A model generated the notes under the pieces. That model was not told where the DNA came from. It did no database searches and worked only from the letters and a program-made list of their open reading frames with translations. A stretch of DNA of 64,000 bases from Cedecea selenatireducens (lineage in GTDB: Bacteria; Pseudomonadota; Gammaproteobacteria; Enterobacterales; Enterobacteriaceae). Positions 1 through 8,123 of the stretch are shown here, one piece after another. Position numbers and translations under genes: made by a program. Within the stretch, counting starts at the first letter, position 1. Every line of letters begins with the position of its first letter. The DNA lies in NCBI RefSeq assembly GCF_042138895.1, contig NZ_JBHIKW010000005.1, positions 124,001 to 188,000 of the forward strand, in the 5' to 3' direction.

Positions 1-257
1 GTCGCGAAATCGTTCAGATCTTTAACGAACACGGTGGTTTTTACGATATCGCCCACTTTCAGACCCGCGGACTCAACGATAGCCTGCACGTTTTCGAGGG
101 ACTGACGAGCCTGAGCGGCTACGTCTTCCGGCACTTCGCCGGTTTTTGGATTAACCGGGATCTGCCCGGAGGTGATGATCATGCTGCCAAGATCTACGCC
201 CTGAACATAAGGACCGATAGCGGCCGGTGCGTTTTCCGTGCTAAGCGTACGTGACAT
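1..257 (-). CDS. ridA: 2-iminobutanoate/2-iminopropanoate deaminase RidA (3' end cut off by the window)
   Basis: Only the first 85 codons are present; the gene runs off the left edge. The N-terminus starts MSRTLSTENAPAAIGPY and continues with a VQGVDLGSMIITSGQIP stretch typical of the YjgF/YER057c/UK114 family (usually about 128 residues). RidA hydrolyses reactive enamine/imine products of PLP enzymes such as threonine dehydratase in the cytoplasm. An AAGGAG ribosome site lies just upstream of the ATG. It follows pyrI on the same strand, the order known from E. coli. The catalytic arginine region is outside the window, so the call rests on the N-terminal half and on synteny. Confidence 0.95.
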   Translation of the reverse strand, partial: MSRTLSTENAPAAIGPYVQGVDLGSMIITSGQIPVNPKTGEVPEDVAAQARQSLENVQAIVESAGLKVGDIVKTTVFVKDLNDFA

Positions 258-330
258 ACTTTCTCCTTAGTATTGGATATAAACTCCCGCCCATTATAGG
301 GATGGGAGCTTGCTTGTCATTAGTCGGTCG

Positions 331-792
331 TTAATCTGCCAACACTACGTGACGGGCGAACTCTTTCTCGCAATATTTGCACTTTAGGCTGATATCGTCG
401 GCGCGCTGCTTCACGGCGAACGAAGACGCTACCGGCTCGTTGTGGCTGATGCAGTTGGTGTTCGGGCAGTGCAGCACTTTCTCGATACGCTCCGGCAGGC
501 TCGGGGTGCTTTTACCCACCACTTCGTATTCGTCGATGCGGTTTACCGTCGCGTTAGGGGCATACAGCGCCAGCTGGTTCACCTGCTCGTCGGTCAGGAA
601 GGTATTCTCAATTTTAATCAGATCTTTGCGGCCCAGCTCGCGGGACGGCAGATTCAGGCCGATGGTGATGCGCTGGTCGGTTTTGGTCAGCTGGAACAGC
701 GTCAGCAGCTTAAAGCCAACCTGAGCCGGAATATGGTCGATAACGGTGCCGCGCTTGATGGCTTCAACCTGCAATTTATTATCGTGCGTCAT
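331..792 (-). CDS. pyrI: Aspartate carbamoyltransferase regulatory chain PyrI
   Basis: 153 residues, the normal length. The N-terminal allosteric domain (about 1-100, KLQVEAIKRGTVIDHIP) binds CTP/ATP. The C-terminal domain carries the four zinc-binding cysteines, visible as HCPNTNC (Cys109, Cys114) and KCKYC (Cys138, Cys141). PyrI assembles with PyrB into the feedback-inhibited ATCase holoenzyme at the start of pyrimidine synthesis. It lies 16 bases downstream of pyrB in the pyrLBI operon. No irregularity seen. Confidence 0.98.
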   Translation of the reverse strand: MTHDNKLQVEAIKRGTVIDHIPAQVGFKLLTLFQLTKTDQRITIGLNLPSRELGRKDLIKIENTFLTDEQVNQLALYAPNATVNRIDEYEVVGKSTPSLPERIEKVLHCPNTNCISHNEPVASSFAVKQRADDISLKCKYCEKEFARHVVLAD

Positions 793-808
793 CTTATTGT
801 CCTCTCAC

Positions 809-1741
809 TTAAACCAGTTCGCGATTCAAAACCAGCGCCAGCAGCGCCTGGCGAGCAAAAATGCCGTTACCTGCCTGCTGGAAATACCAGGCGTGCGGCG
901 TGCTGTCTACATCGGTGGTTATTTCATCCACGCGCGGCAGCGGGTGCAGCACCTTCATGTTGCTGCGTGCGCCGGTCAGGTCGGCGGCGCGCAGGATAAA
1001 CTGCGCCTTAACGTTGGCGTACTCGGACGGGTCGAGGCGCTCTTTTTGCACGCGGGTCATGTACAGAATATCCAGCTCGCCTACCACGTCGTCGATGGAC
1101 TCATGGCGGCTCCAGGCAATCCCTTTCTCATCCAGCATATCGAGAATGTACTGCGGCATTGCCAGCGCGGCCGGGGCGATAAAGTAGAAGCGGTTGCCGT
1201 TGAACTTCGCCAGCGCCTGGGCCAGAGAGTGCACGGTGCGGCCATATTTCAGGTCACCGACCATGGCGATATTCAGGTTTTCCAGGCGGCCCTGGGTCTC
1301 CTGAATGGTGAACAGGTCCAGCAGGGTTTGGGTTGGGTGCTGGTTGGCACCGTCGCCTGCGTTCAGAACCGGGATCTCGCCGGAAAACTCGGTGGCCAGG
1401 CGAGCCGCACCTTCCTGCGGGTGGCGCATCACGATGGCGTCAACGTAGGTACTGATGACGGAAATGGTATCCGCCAGCGTCTCGCCTTTCTTGCCCAGCG
1501 AAGTGTTGCTGCTGTCGGAGAAACCCACCACCGAAGCGCCCAGGCGGTGAATGGAGGTTTCAAAAGAGAGGCGGGTGCGGGTGGATGCTTCAAAGAAGCA
1601 GCTGGCGATAACCTTATGCTTCAGCAGCTCCGGCTGCGGGTTAGCCTTCAGCTTTGCCGCGGTTGCCAGCACCAGTTCAAGTTCTTCGCGACTGAGATCA
1701 TTGATGGAAATGATGTGTTTTTTATAGAGCGGGTTAGTCAT
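809..1741 (-). CDS. pyrB: Aspartate carbamoyltransferase catalytic chain PyrB
   Basis: 310 residues from the ATG at 1741 (MTNPLYKKHIISIND), which aligns with the E. coli start; an upstream in-frame ATG inside the attenuator hairpin is not the start. Seen: the carbamoyl-phosphate loop FFEASTRTRLSFE (about 48-60), HPTQTLLDLF, and the HPLPRVDEI loop near the C-terminus. It condenses carbamoyl phosphate and aspartate to N-carbamoyl-aspartate. Expression is expected to be set by the pyrL attenuator directly upstream, whose terminator ends 30 bases before the start codon. Confidence 0.98.
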   Translation of the reverse strand: MTNPLYKKHIISINDLSREELELVLATAAKLKANPQPELLKHKVIASCFFEASTRTRLSFETSIHRLGASVVGFSDSSNTSLGKKGETLADTISVISTYVDAIVMRHPQEGAARLATEFSGEIPVLNAGDGANQHPTQTLLDLFTIQETQGRLENLNIAMVGDLKYGRTVHSLAQALAKFNGNRFYFIAPAALAMPQYILDMLDEKGIAWSRHESIDDVVGELDILYMTRVQKERLDPSEYANVKAQFILRAADLTGARSNMKVLHPLPRVDEITTDVDSTPHAWYFQQAGNGIFARQALLALVLNRELV

Positions 1742-1770
1742 GTTTCTCTCCTGTTCTCGGTCCGACGGGC

Positions 1771-1798
1771 AAAAAAAAGGCCCCTCAACGAGGGGCCT
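1771..1798 (-). terminator. pyrBI attenuator
   Basis: A perfect GC-rich hairpin (GGCCCCTC / GAGGGGCC around a 3-base loop, 1779-1797), followed on the minus strand by eight T. It overlaps the end of pyrL and precedes pyrB, the arrangement of the E. coli pyrBI attenuator. Confidence 0.92.
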
Positions 1799-1907
1799 TA
1801 GCAATTTGGGAATTTAGAAATTCGACGCTGCAACGGGAAGAAAAACGCCCTGCCGCGTCTGTTTTCAGACGGCGCGCTGCGGCATTTTTTTGAACACAGT
1901 GGACCAT
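1785..1907 (-). CDS. pyrL: pyrBI operon leader peptide PyrL
   Basis: 40 codons starting MVHCVQKNAAARRLKTDAAG, similar in start to the E. coli leader peptide (MVQCVRHFVLPRLKKDAG) but four residues shorter. The stop codon falls inside the attenuator hairpin, as in E. coli. A pyrimidine-rich tract in the transcript (GCGTTTTTCTTCCC, near 1840) matches the UTP-sensitive pausing site described for this operon. In the known mechanism, low UTP stalls RNA polymerase so that the ribosome translating pyrL catches up and stops the terminator from forming. The function is inferred from position and layout. Confidence 0.85.
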   Translation of the reverse strand: MVHCVQKNAAARRLKTDAAGRFSSRCSVEFLNSQIAKAPR

Positions 1908-2008
1908 GCTTCCTCCCGGCAAATTGTGGCGCATTATACGCGCGTACGTGTTCTCTGCAAGCGCTAAAATCACACTTTTTAGGGGGGCGGCAATCGGTTG
2001 CGGCGAGC

Positions 2009-2488
2009 CTATGCTAAACCCAGCGTACGCATAATACGGTGATGCACCTGCGGCGTTTTGCGGATCTCACGGGGGGCAATCCACACGACGCTGCTGCCGG
2101 CGACCACGCCCAAAATCTCGGCGATGGCGTGGTGATCGAGTATTTTGGCTATCGCTCTGCCGTAGCCGGACACCGTATGAACCATCACAAACTCGCGGTT
2201 GTGCTCAACGCTGATAACCATTTCGGCCACCGAGCGCGCCGCATTCGGCTGCGGCAGGGTCATCGGGCTGAGGGCATAGATCTTTTGTCCTTTAGCGTTA
2301 CGCATTTTGATGACGCCCAGCAGCTTGAGCAGGCGGGAGACGGTGGACTGGCTGATGGCTTCAAAGCCGTGCTGCTTCAGGTCATGACGTAGCTGCTCCT
2401 GGGAGTGATAGCTCTTATGGCTGATGAGCTGCTGGCATAGCTCAAGCTGGCGCTGCTCTTTCTCGGACGAGAGTCGGGAGATCCTCAT
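2009..2488 (-). CDS. ArgR-family transcriptional regulator of the ADI operon (ArgR paralogue)
   Basis: 159 residues from the ATG at 2488 (MRISRLSSEKEQRQ), chosen because AAAGGAG lies 11 bases upstream; in-frame ATGs further up have no ribosome site. The N-terminal winged helix contains SQSTVSRLLKLLGVIKMRN, matching the ArgR recognition region. The C-terminal part (EMVISVEHNREFVMVHTVSGYG) aligns with the hexamerisation and arginine-binding domain. At the position of the E. coli GTIAGDDT arginine-binding motif it reads GVVAGSSVV, so both acidic arginine contacts are missing. It is the last gene of the arc cluster. By context it regulates arginine catabolism; whether it senses arginine alone is doubtful. 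Confidence 0.88.
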   Translation of the reverse strand: MRISRLSSEKEQRQLELCQQLISHKSYHSQEQLRHDLKQHGFEAISQSTVSRLLKLLGVIKMRNAKGQKIYALSPMTLPQPNAARSVAEMVISVEHNREFVMVHTVSGYGRAIAKILDHHAIAEILGVVAGSSVVWIAPREIRKTPQVHHRIMRTLGLA

Positions 2489-2643
2489 GATATTCACCAC
2501 TCCTTTGATTGCTGGCGCGTTACCAGACATGGTGGATGTCTGAAACCGTTTGATAGAAAAGCCTTTGCCGATTTTATCGTTTAAAAATATCGTCAATTTG
2601 TTGAATTAAAGAACTTAACGCCACTAATGTGGCGTTAATGTCG

Positions 2644-4113
2644 TCAGGATATCTGTAAATTTCCGCTTATCACCAGTTTTAATGTCCACGCGGCCAGCGC
2701 CAGGATGGCAATCGCTATGGCCAGCTCATAGCTTTTCAGCAGCGGTTGGCCCTGGGACTTTTTCTGCCACAGGAACACCAGAATCCCTGGCGTAAACAGC
2801 AGCGAGCTCAGCAGCATTGAGTCACCGGCGGCGTAACAGAGCCAGAAGCCGTAAACCGTCGCAATCAGGCCAAGCACAATGCCACCGGTGCGCGATTCGC
2901 CCTGTTTGTAGCGTTCTCCGGTCCAGGCCAGCTTTAACCCGTAGGCGGCGCTGAACAGGTAGGGCGGCAAAATGGCCGCGGTGGCGATGGAAAACAGCGC
3001 CTGATAGCCTGCGGCGTAGAACAGGGTCAGGATCAGGAAGATCTGAATTAAGCCATTGGTGATCCACAGCGAAAATGAGGGCGAGTGGCGGGCATTTTCT
3101 TTCGCAAAAACTTTGGGGAAAATGCCGTCAATAGCGGCGACACGCGGTAATTCTGCGGCGAACAGCGTCCAGGCCAGCAGCGCCCCGGCAACCGAAAGAA
3201 TCACCCCGCCGGCAACGAACTTAGCGCCCCACGGCCCGACCACGCTTTCCAGCACGCCGGCCATTGACGGGTTTTTCAGCCCGGCCAGGCTCGCCTGATC
3301 GAGAATGCCCATCGACAGCACGCTAACCAGCACGTAAATCGCCAGCGCGCCCAGCAGCCCAATAACCGTGGCCTTACCAATATCCTCACGTTTTGCGGCA
3401 CGTGCGGAAACGACGGTCGCCCCTTCAATACCGATGAACACCCAGGTGGTCACCAGCATGGTGTTTTTCACCTGATCGAAAATCTCCGGGCGTGACCCTT
3501 CGACCAGCATCATGCGGCCCCAGAAATCTGCCGTGAACACGCCAATCCGGAAGGCAATCAACACCGCGACGATAAACACCAGCAGAATAATGACCTTCAC
3601 CACGGTAAGAATGGTGTTGATATAGGCGGCTTCACGCACTCCTCGAAGCACCAGGGCATGAACTAACCAAAGCACGATGGAGGCGCCGATAATCGACGGC
3701 AGGTTGTTTCCATCGCCAAAAACCGGGATGAAAAAGCTCATGGCGCTGAACAGCAGCACCGCATAAGAGACGTTGCCGAGCCAGGCGGAGAACCAGTAGC
3801 CCCAGGCGGACTGGAAGCCGATAAAGTCGCCAAACCCGGCGCGGGCATAGCTGTAAACGCCGCCGTCAAGATCGGGGCAACGGGCGCTGAGATTCTGATA
3901 AATAAACGCGAGGCAAAGCATGCCCACGCCGGTAATCACCCAGCCAATCAGCAGCGCGCCGGGTGAGGCTACTGAAGCAAAGTTTTGCGGCAGGCTAAAC
4001 ACGCCGCCGCCGATCATTGAGCCTATAACCAGCGCAACCAGCGCGCTGAGCCCGAGTTTTCTCTCACTGCTTGCGGAGGTGTCTGTGGCACCTTCATGGG
4101 TAACATCGGCCAT
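2644..4113 (-). CDS. arcD: Arginine/ornithine antiporter-type APC permease (ArcD role)
   Basis: 489 residues from the ATG at 4113 (MADVTHEGATD), preceded by a purine-rich GGGAGAAAAGGAA ribosome site. The APC superfamily signature GSMIGGGVFSLPQNF stands at the first transmembrane helix, followed by about twelve more hydrophobic segments to the C-terminus (LAIAIAILALAAWTLKLVIS). It resembles the ArcD/basic amino acid antiporters of the inner membrane, which swap external arginine for ornithine. It sits between arcB and the argR paralogue in one transcription direction, so arginine:ornithine exchange is the likely role. The exact substrate is inferred from context. Confidence 0.88.
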   Translation of the reverse strand: MADVTHEGATDTSASSERKLGLSALVALVIGSMIGGGVFSLPQNFASVASPGALLIGWVITGVGMLCLAFIYQNLSARCPDLDGGVYSYARAGFGDFIGFQSAWGYWFSAWLGNVSYAVLLFSAMSFFIPVFGDGNNLPSIIGASIVLWLVHALVLRGVREAAYINTILTVVKVIILLVFIVAVLIAFRIGVFTADFWGRMMLVEGSRPEIFDQVKNTMLVTTWVFIGIEGATVVSARAAKREDIGKATVIGLLGALAIYVLVSVLSMGILDQASLAGLKNPSMAGVLESVVGPWGAKFVAGGVILSVAGALLAWTLFAAELPRVAAIDGIFPKVFAKENARHSPSFSLWITNGLIQIFLILTLFYAAGYQALFSIATAAILPPYLFSAAYGLKLAWTGERYKQGESRTGGIVLGLIATVYGFWLCYAAGDSMLLSSLLFTPGILVFLWQKKSQGQPLLKSYELAIAIAILALAAWTLKLVISGNLQIS

Positions 4114-4186
4114 TTCCTTTTCTCCCGCTGCGCCAGGCAGCATAAGGGCAAAACGGGCAGCGAGAGGTTCTCACTGCCCGACAGCG

Positions 4187-5191
4187 TTACGCGCCGAGCG
4201 TGGCAACCATCACGGCTTTGATGGTGTGCATACGGTTTTCGGCTTCGTCGAAGACGATGGAGTGTTTTGACTCAAAGACCTCTTCGGTCACTTCCAGCCC
4301 TTTCAGGCCGTAGGTTTCTTCGATCTCTTTGCCGACTTTGGTGTGTTCGTTGTGGAAGGCGGGCAGGCAGTGCATGAACTTGACGTTCGGGTTGCCGGTC
4401 GCGTTGAGGACGTTCTGGTTAATCTGGTACGGCGTCATGATGCTCACGCGTTCGGCCCAGGCTTCTTTAGGTTCACCCATCGAAACCCAAACGTCGGTGT
4501 AGAGGAAATCTACCCCCGCAACACCCTCCGCCACGCTGTCGGTCAGCATAATGCGCCCGCCGGTTTCTTTGGCGATGGCGCGGCATTGTTCGACCAGCGC
4601 CGCCTCAGGCCAGAAGGCTTTTGGCGCTACCAGGCGAATGTCCATGCCCATCTTGGCGGCACCCACCATCAGGGAATTGCCCATGTTGTTGCGGGCATCG
4701 CCGAGATAGGCGAAGGAGAGATCCTTCAGTTTTTTGCCCGGCGCATGCTCCAGCATGGTCATCAGGTCGGCGAGGATCTGGGTCGGGTGGAATTCATTGG
4801 TCAGCCCGTTCCACACCGGCACGCCCGCGAATTCTCCCAGCTCTTCGACGATGTCCTGGCCATAGCCGCGGTATTCAATCCCGTCGTACATGCGCCCCAG
4901 CACGCGAGCGGTGTCCTTCATCGACTCTTTATGGCCGATTTGCGATCCGCTTGGCCCGAGGTAGGTCACCAGCGCGCCCTGGTCAAACGCGCCGACCTCA
5001 AAGGCGCAGCGGGTACGGGTGGAGGTTTTTTCGAAGATCAGCGCGATGTTTTTACCGCATAGCGTTTTTTTCTCAGTACCGGCCTGTTTGGCGGCCTTCA
5101 GGTCACGAGCCAGGTCGATGAGGTACTGAATTTCTGCAGGTTTAAAGTCGAGGAGTTTCAGGAAATTACGGTTTTTTAAGTTGATAGTCAT
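4187..5191 (-). CDS. arcB: Ornithine carbamoyltransferase, catabolic (ArcB)
   Basis: 334 residues. Carbamoyl-phosphate loop FEKTSTRTRCAFE, FHPTQILADLMTM, DARNNMGNS, and the HCLPAFHNEHT loop with the catalytic cysteine are all present. In the ADI pathway it runs in the phosphorolytic direction, converting citrulline to ornithine and carbamoyl phosphate. It is a paralogue of the biosynthetic enzyme at 8124-9128 and differs from it over the whole length. A 133-base gap holding a palindromic repeat separates it from arcC. The catabolic assignment rests on operon context. Confidence 0.95.
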   Translation of the reverse strand: MTINLKNRNFLKLLDFKPAEIQYLIDLARDLKAAKQAGTEKKTLCGKNIALIFEKTSTRTRCAFEVGAFDQGALVTYLGPSGSQIGHKESMKDTARVLGRMYDGIEYRGYGQDIVEELGEFAGVPVWNGLTNEFHPTQILADLMTMLEHAPGKKLKDLSFAYLGDARNNMGNSLMVGAAKMGMDIRLVAPKAFWPEAALVEQCRAIAKETGGRIMLTDSVAEGVAGVDFLYTDVWVSMGEPKEAWAERVSIMTPYQINQNVLNATGNPNVKFMHCLPAFHNEHTKVGKEIEETYGLKGLEVTEEVFESKHSIVFDEAENRMHTIKAVMVATLGA

Positions 5192-5222
5192 TTTCGTTAT
5201 CCTTGAAGAGTAATAGTTTGCT

Positions 5223-5321
5223 GACCCTCACCCCGGCCCTCTCCCTAAAAGGGAGAGGGGGAAGCGCAGGCGACTCTGTTTTATCCCCTCTCCCCTCGGG
5301 GGAGAGGGTTAGGGTGAGGGG
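5223..5321. repeat. REP-like palindromic repeat pair, inside the arc operon
   Basis: Two inverted copies of a unit with the core CCCTCACCC...CCCTCTCCC and its complement GGGAGAGGGTTAGGGTGAGGG. Each half also folds on itself (CCCTCTCCC / GGGAGAGGG). Related units occur at 21021, 25081 and 26498. It lies between arcC and arcB and so is probably transcribed. Confidence 0.8.
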
Positions 5322-5324
5322 TTT

Positions 5325-6239
5325 TCACCGCTCCCGAATAAGCGTGCCTTTCTCACCGGCCAGAATCGCCGGGCCATCTTCCAGCGCGCCAATCCCGGCG
5401 ATGCCGTTGCAGCTGGCGACAAAGCGGCTGCAGGCGGCCACTTTGGGGCCCATCGATCCGGCGTCAAAGCTCATCCCTTCCAGCTCAGTCGGTGTCACGC
5501 TGGTGAGCGGGCGCTGCGCCGGCGTGCCCCAGTTGAGGTAAACCGCGTCGGCGTCGGTCAGGATCAGCAGGGCGTCGGCCTCTATCTGGCGGGCCAGCAG
5601 CGCGGCGGAAAGGTCCTTATCAATGACCGCTTCAATCCCGTGGTAGCCGTCGGCTTTCTCCACCACCGGCACTCCGCCGCCGCCGTTGCAGATGACCAGA
5701 TGGTCACGCTGAATAAGCGCCGTAATGGCATCGCTCTCGACGATGCGTTTGGGCTGTGGTGACGGCACCACGCGGCGGAAATACTGCCCGTCAGCTTTTA
5801 CCGACCAGCCTTTGTCACGCACCAGCTCATCCGCCTGCTCTTTGCTGTACACCGGGCCGATATACTTGGTCGGATTGTTGAAGGCCGGATCCTGCGGATC
5901 CACTTCAACCTGCGTCAGCAGCACGCTGACTTCACGGTCAGGCAGATGATTTTTCAGCGCCTGCTGCAACATGTAGCCGATCATTCCCTGGCTCTCTGCG
6001 CCAAGAACGTCCAGCGGATAAGGGCTCACGTTTTGGTAGGCGCTGTTTTGCAGGGCAAGCAGGCCAACCTGCGGGCCATTGCCGTGCACCAGCACAACGC
6101 GCCAGTCGCTGGTGAGCCGGGCGATAGTTTTCGCCGCCAGCTCGATGTTTTTGCGCTGCAGGTCGGCTTCCAGCGGTTCTCCACGTTTCAGCAGAGCATT
6201 CCCGCCGAGCGCCACAACCAGCGTGGGTTTTAGTTCCAT
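5325..6239 (-). CDS. arcC: Carbamate kinase ArcC
   Basis: 304 residues, typical for the family. Amino-acid kinase fold signs are visible: LVVALGGNALLKRG at the N-terminus, VLVHGNGPQVG, and ICNGGGGVPVV in the middle. It makes ATP, CO2 and ammonia from carbamoyl phosphate and ADP, the energy-yielding last step of the ADI pathway. It starts 13 bases after the arcA stop codon and is therefore co-transcribed with it. Confidence 0.96.
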   Translation of the reverse strand: MELKPTLVVALGGNALLKRGEPLEADLQRKNIELAAKTIARLTSDWRVVLVHGNGPQVGLLALQNSAYQNVSPYPLDVLGAESQGMIGYMLQQALKNHLPDREVSVLLTQVEVDPQDPAFNNPTKYIGPVYSKEQADELVRDKGWSVKADGQYFRRVVPSPQPKRIVESDAITALIQRDHLVICNGGGGVPVVEKADGYHGIEAVIDKDLSAALLARQIEADALLILTDADAVYLNWGTPAQRPLTSVTPTELEGMSFDAGSMGPKVAACSRFVASCNGIAGIGALEDGPAILAGEKGTLIRER

Positions 6240-6252
6240 ATGCTTTGCTCCC

Positions 6253-7473
6253 TTAAATTCCGTCGCGGTCCAGCGGGCAGCTCATGCAGCGTGCGCCGCC
6301 GCGCCCGCGCCCCAGTTCATCGCCAGGAATCGGCAGAACGGTGATCCCGGCTTTGTCGTATTTCTCGTTGGTCCAGATGTTGCGTTCGTAGCCGATAACG
6401 ACGCCGGGGCGAACGGTCAGCACGTTGTTGGCGTCGTTCCACTGCTCACGTTCGGCTTCAAAGGCGTCGCCGCCGGTGGTGATGAGCTTGACCTGATCGA
6501 TACCCAGCGCTTTTTCGATGGCGTTTACCAGGCTGGTTTCCTGGTGGCGTTTGATGCCGCCGTGGCCGTCAGGGGTTAAGGTCCAGCACTGCACGTCTTT
6601 GCGGACGACTTCCGGGTAAACGGAGAAGGTGTCGATATCGAGATGGGTCATGACGGTGTCGAGGTGCATGCAGGAGCGGTGTTTCGGCAGCTCGACGGCA
6701 ATTACGCGGGTTGCCTGCTGGTGTTTGAATAATGATTCAGCGAGGAACTCTATGCCCTGAGGCGTGGTGCGTTCGGACATGCCAATTAATACCGCACCGC
6801 GGCCAATGACTAATACGTCTCCGCCTTCCAGCGTGGCATGGTCGTAATTAATATTTTCATCGCCGTAATATTTAATGAATTTTCCGTCGGTAAATGCCGG
6901 ATGCCAGCGATAAATTGCTCTTAAATTATTGGTTTCACGTTGGCGAGCCGCTTTCGCCATTGGATTAATAGAGACGCCGTTATAAATCCAGCAGGATGTA
7001 TCGCGGGTAAATAAATGATTTGGCAGTGGCTTCATAATAAAATCGGTCGCGGCGTGAGTATCCACCACCATATTTTTTATGTGTGTTGGGATTTCTCCAT
7101 AGGTCAGCCCACCAGAAAGGCGGCGCGCCAGTTCACGATGTGGCATATCGGCCAGCCAGCCGCGCACATCGGAGGCGAAAGCCGGCCCCAGACGGTAGTC
7201 TGAAACCTGCGTGTTCAGCAGCCAGGCCTTGGCATCGCTGACGTCCAGCGTCTGCGTCAGCAGGTCGGTGAGCAGCAGAACCTCGACGCCTTCGCCGCGC
7301 AGGGTGTTGGCGAACACATCATGTTCTTCACCGGCACGTTCAACCGACAGCACGTCGTCAAATAATAATTCCTGACAGTTTGAAGGGGTAAGTCTTTTCA
7401 GGCTGAGGTTTGGGCGATGCAGCATCACGCTACGTAATTGACCTATTTCGGAACCGACATAATGTTTGTCCAT
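6253..7473 (-). CDS. arcA: Arginine deiminase ArcA
   Basis: 406 residues. Family motifs: LFTRDTSCWI, the VLIGMSERTT region, CMHLDTVMTHLD, and the C-terminal RGGARCMSCPL containing the nucleophilic cysteine near residue 396. It hydrolyses arginine to citrulline and ammonia in the cytoplasm. It is the first gene of the arcA-arcC-arcB-arcD-argR-like cluster, so its 650-base upstream gap should hold the main operon promoter. The pathway gives ATP and acid protection under low oxygen. Confidence 0.97.
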   Translation of the reverse strand: MDKHYVGSEIGQLRSVMLHRPNLSLKRLTPSNCQELLFDDVLSVERAGEEHDVFANTLRGEGVEVLLLTDLLTQTLDVSDAKAWLLNTQVSDYRLGPAFASDVRGWLADMPHRELARRLSGGLTYGEIPTHIKNMVVDTHAATDFIMKPLPNHLFTRDTSCWIYNGVSINPMAKAARQRETNNLRAIYRWHPAFTDGKFIKYYGDENINYDHATLEGGDVLVIGRGAVLIGMSERTTPQGIEFLAESLFKHQQATRVIAVELPKHRSCMHLDTVMTHLDIDTFSVYPEVVRKDVQCWTLTPDGHGGIKRHQETSLVNAIEKALGIDQVKLITTGGDAFEAEREQWNDANNVLTVRPGVVIGYERNIWTNEKYDKAGITVLPIPGDELGRGRGGARCMSCPLDRDGI

Positions 7474-8060
7474 GACTATTCCTTTGCATTAATCTGGAGA
7501 TAAAAGTGCCTGTGGCGCAATGAATATTGCGTCGCGATTTTAATAACCCGTTAAGTTGTCTTCGTGGCGTATCTTAATTTCTTCACAACCATTTAATGTG
7601 AGGTTTATCACGTGTTCAAGGCTGTTTTTATTTGTCTTGTTATTAATTGATGGGTGTCAGGAAATAGCAATTATACGGGTGGTGACAAATGCATAATTAC
7701 TCGCTGAAGGAGTTTTAATTATTTCTTGGTGTTAAAGGGTTGTGATTTTATGCGAAAACAGGAATTTCTTAATGCATTGATTATTAATGTTATTTATTCT
7801 CAGTTTGAATGGTTATTCATTGTGGATTTTGTTTAATGCCGTGCAGGGAAGAAAATAGAACAATAGTTATTTTCAATCTGACATGAATGCAGTGAATGGA
7901 AACTGTGAGCGGGAAGAGTTTTTTCTTATTACTTACAATAAAACAAGGTGTTGGCGGTGTGTTCAAACTGACGGTGTATGAGGTTATGCCTTTTTTGTGC
8001 ATAAAAAACGCGGGTGATGCACCAGACACGCAACATCTTTAGTAATAAACATGCGGAGGA
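7474..8060. other. AT-rich intergenic region upstream of arcA
   Basis: About 590 bases with no convincing gene. It is strikingly AT-rich compared with both flanking genes. It should contain the arcA promoter (leftward). A Crp-like site is listed separately. A half-conserved FNR-like sequence at 7647-7660 is too weak to call. No conserved small ORF is seen. Confidence 0.6.
7597..7612. promoter_or_regulatory. Candidate CRP site upstream of arcA
   Basis: TGTGA-GGTTTA-TCACG matches the CRP consensus TGTGA-N6-TCACA at nine of ten core positions. It is centred about 131 bases upstream of the arcA start codon. Catabolite control of ADI genes would make sense, but no transcription start is known. 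Confidence 0.45.
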
Positions 8061-8097
8061 AAAGAAAACCCCTCGGACGGGAAAGCCGCCGAGGGGC
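8061..8097 (-). terminator. Terminator of argF/argI
   Basis: Stem CCCCTCGG / CCGAGGGG (8069-8076 with 8089-8096) and a T-rich tail on the minus strand, 27 bases past the ornithine carbamoyltransferase stop codon. Confidence 0.8.
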
Positions 8098-8123
8098 CAG
8101 GATAAGCCCTGGGAGCGAAAAAA

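Noticed and set aside
7647..7660. FNR-like site TTGATGGGTGTCAG upstream of arcA
   Set aside because: Only the left half fits the consensus; the right half has two mismatches. Anaerobic control is plausible, but not shown by this site.
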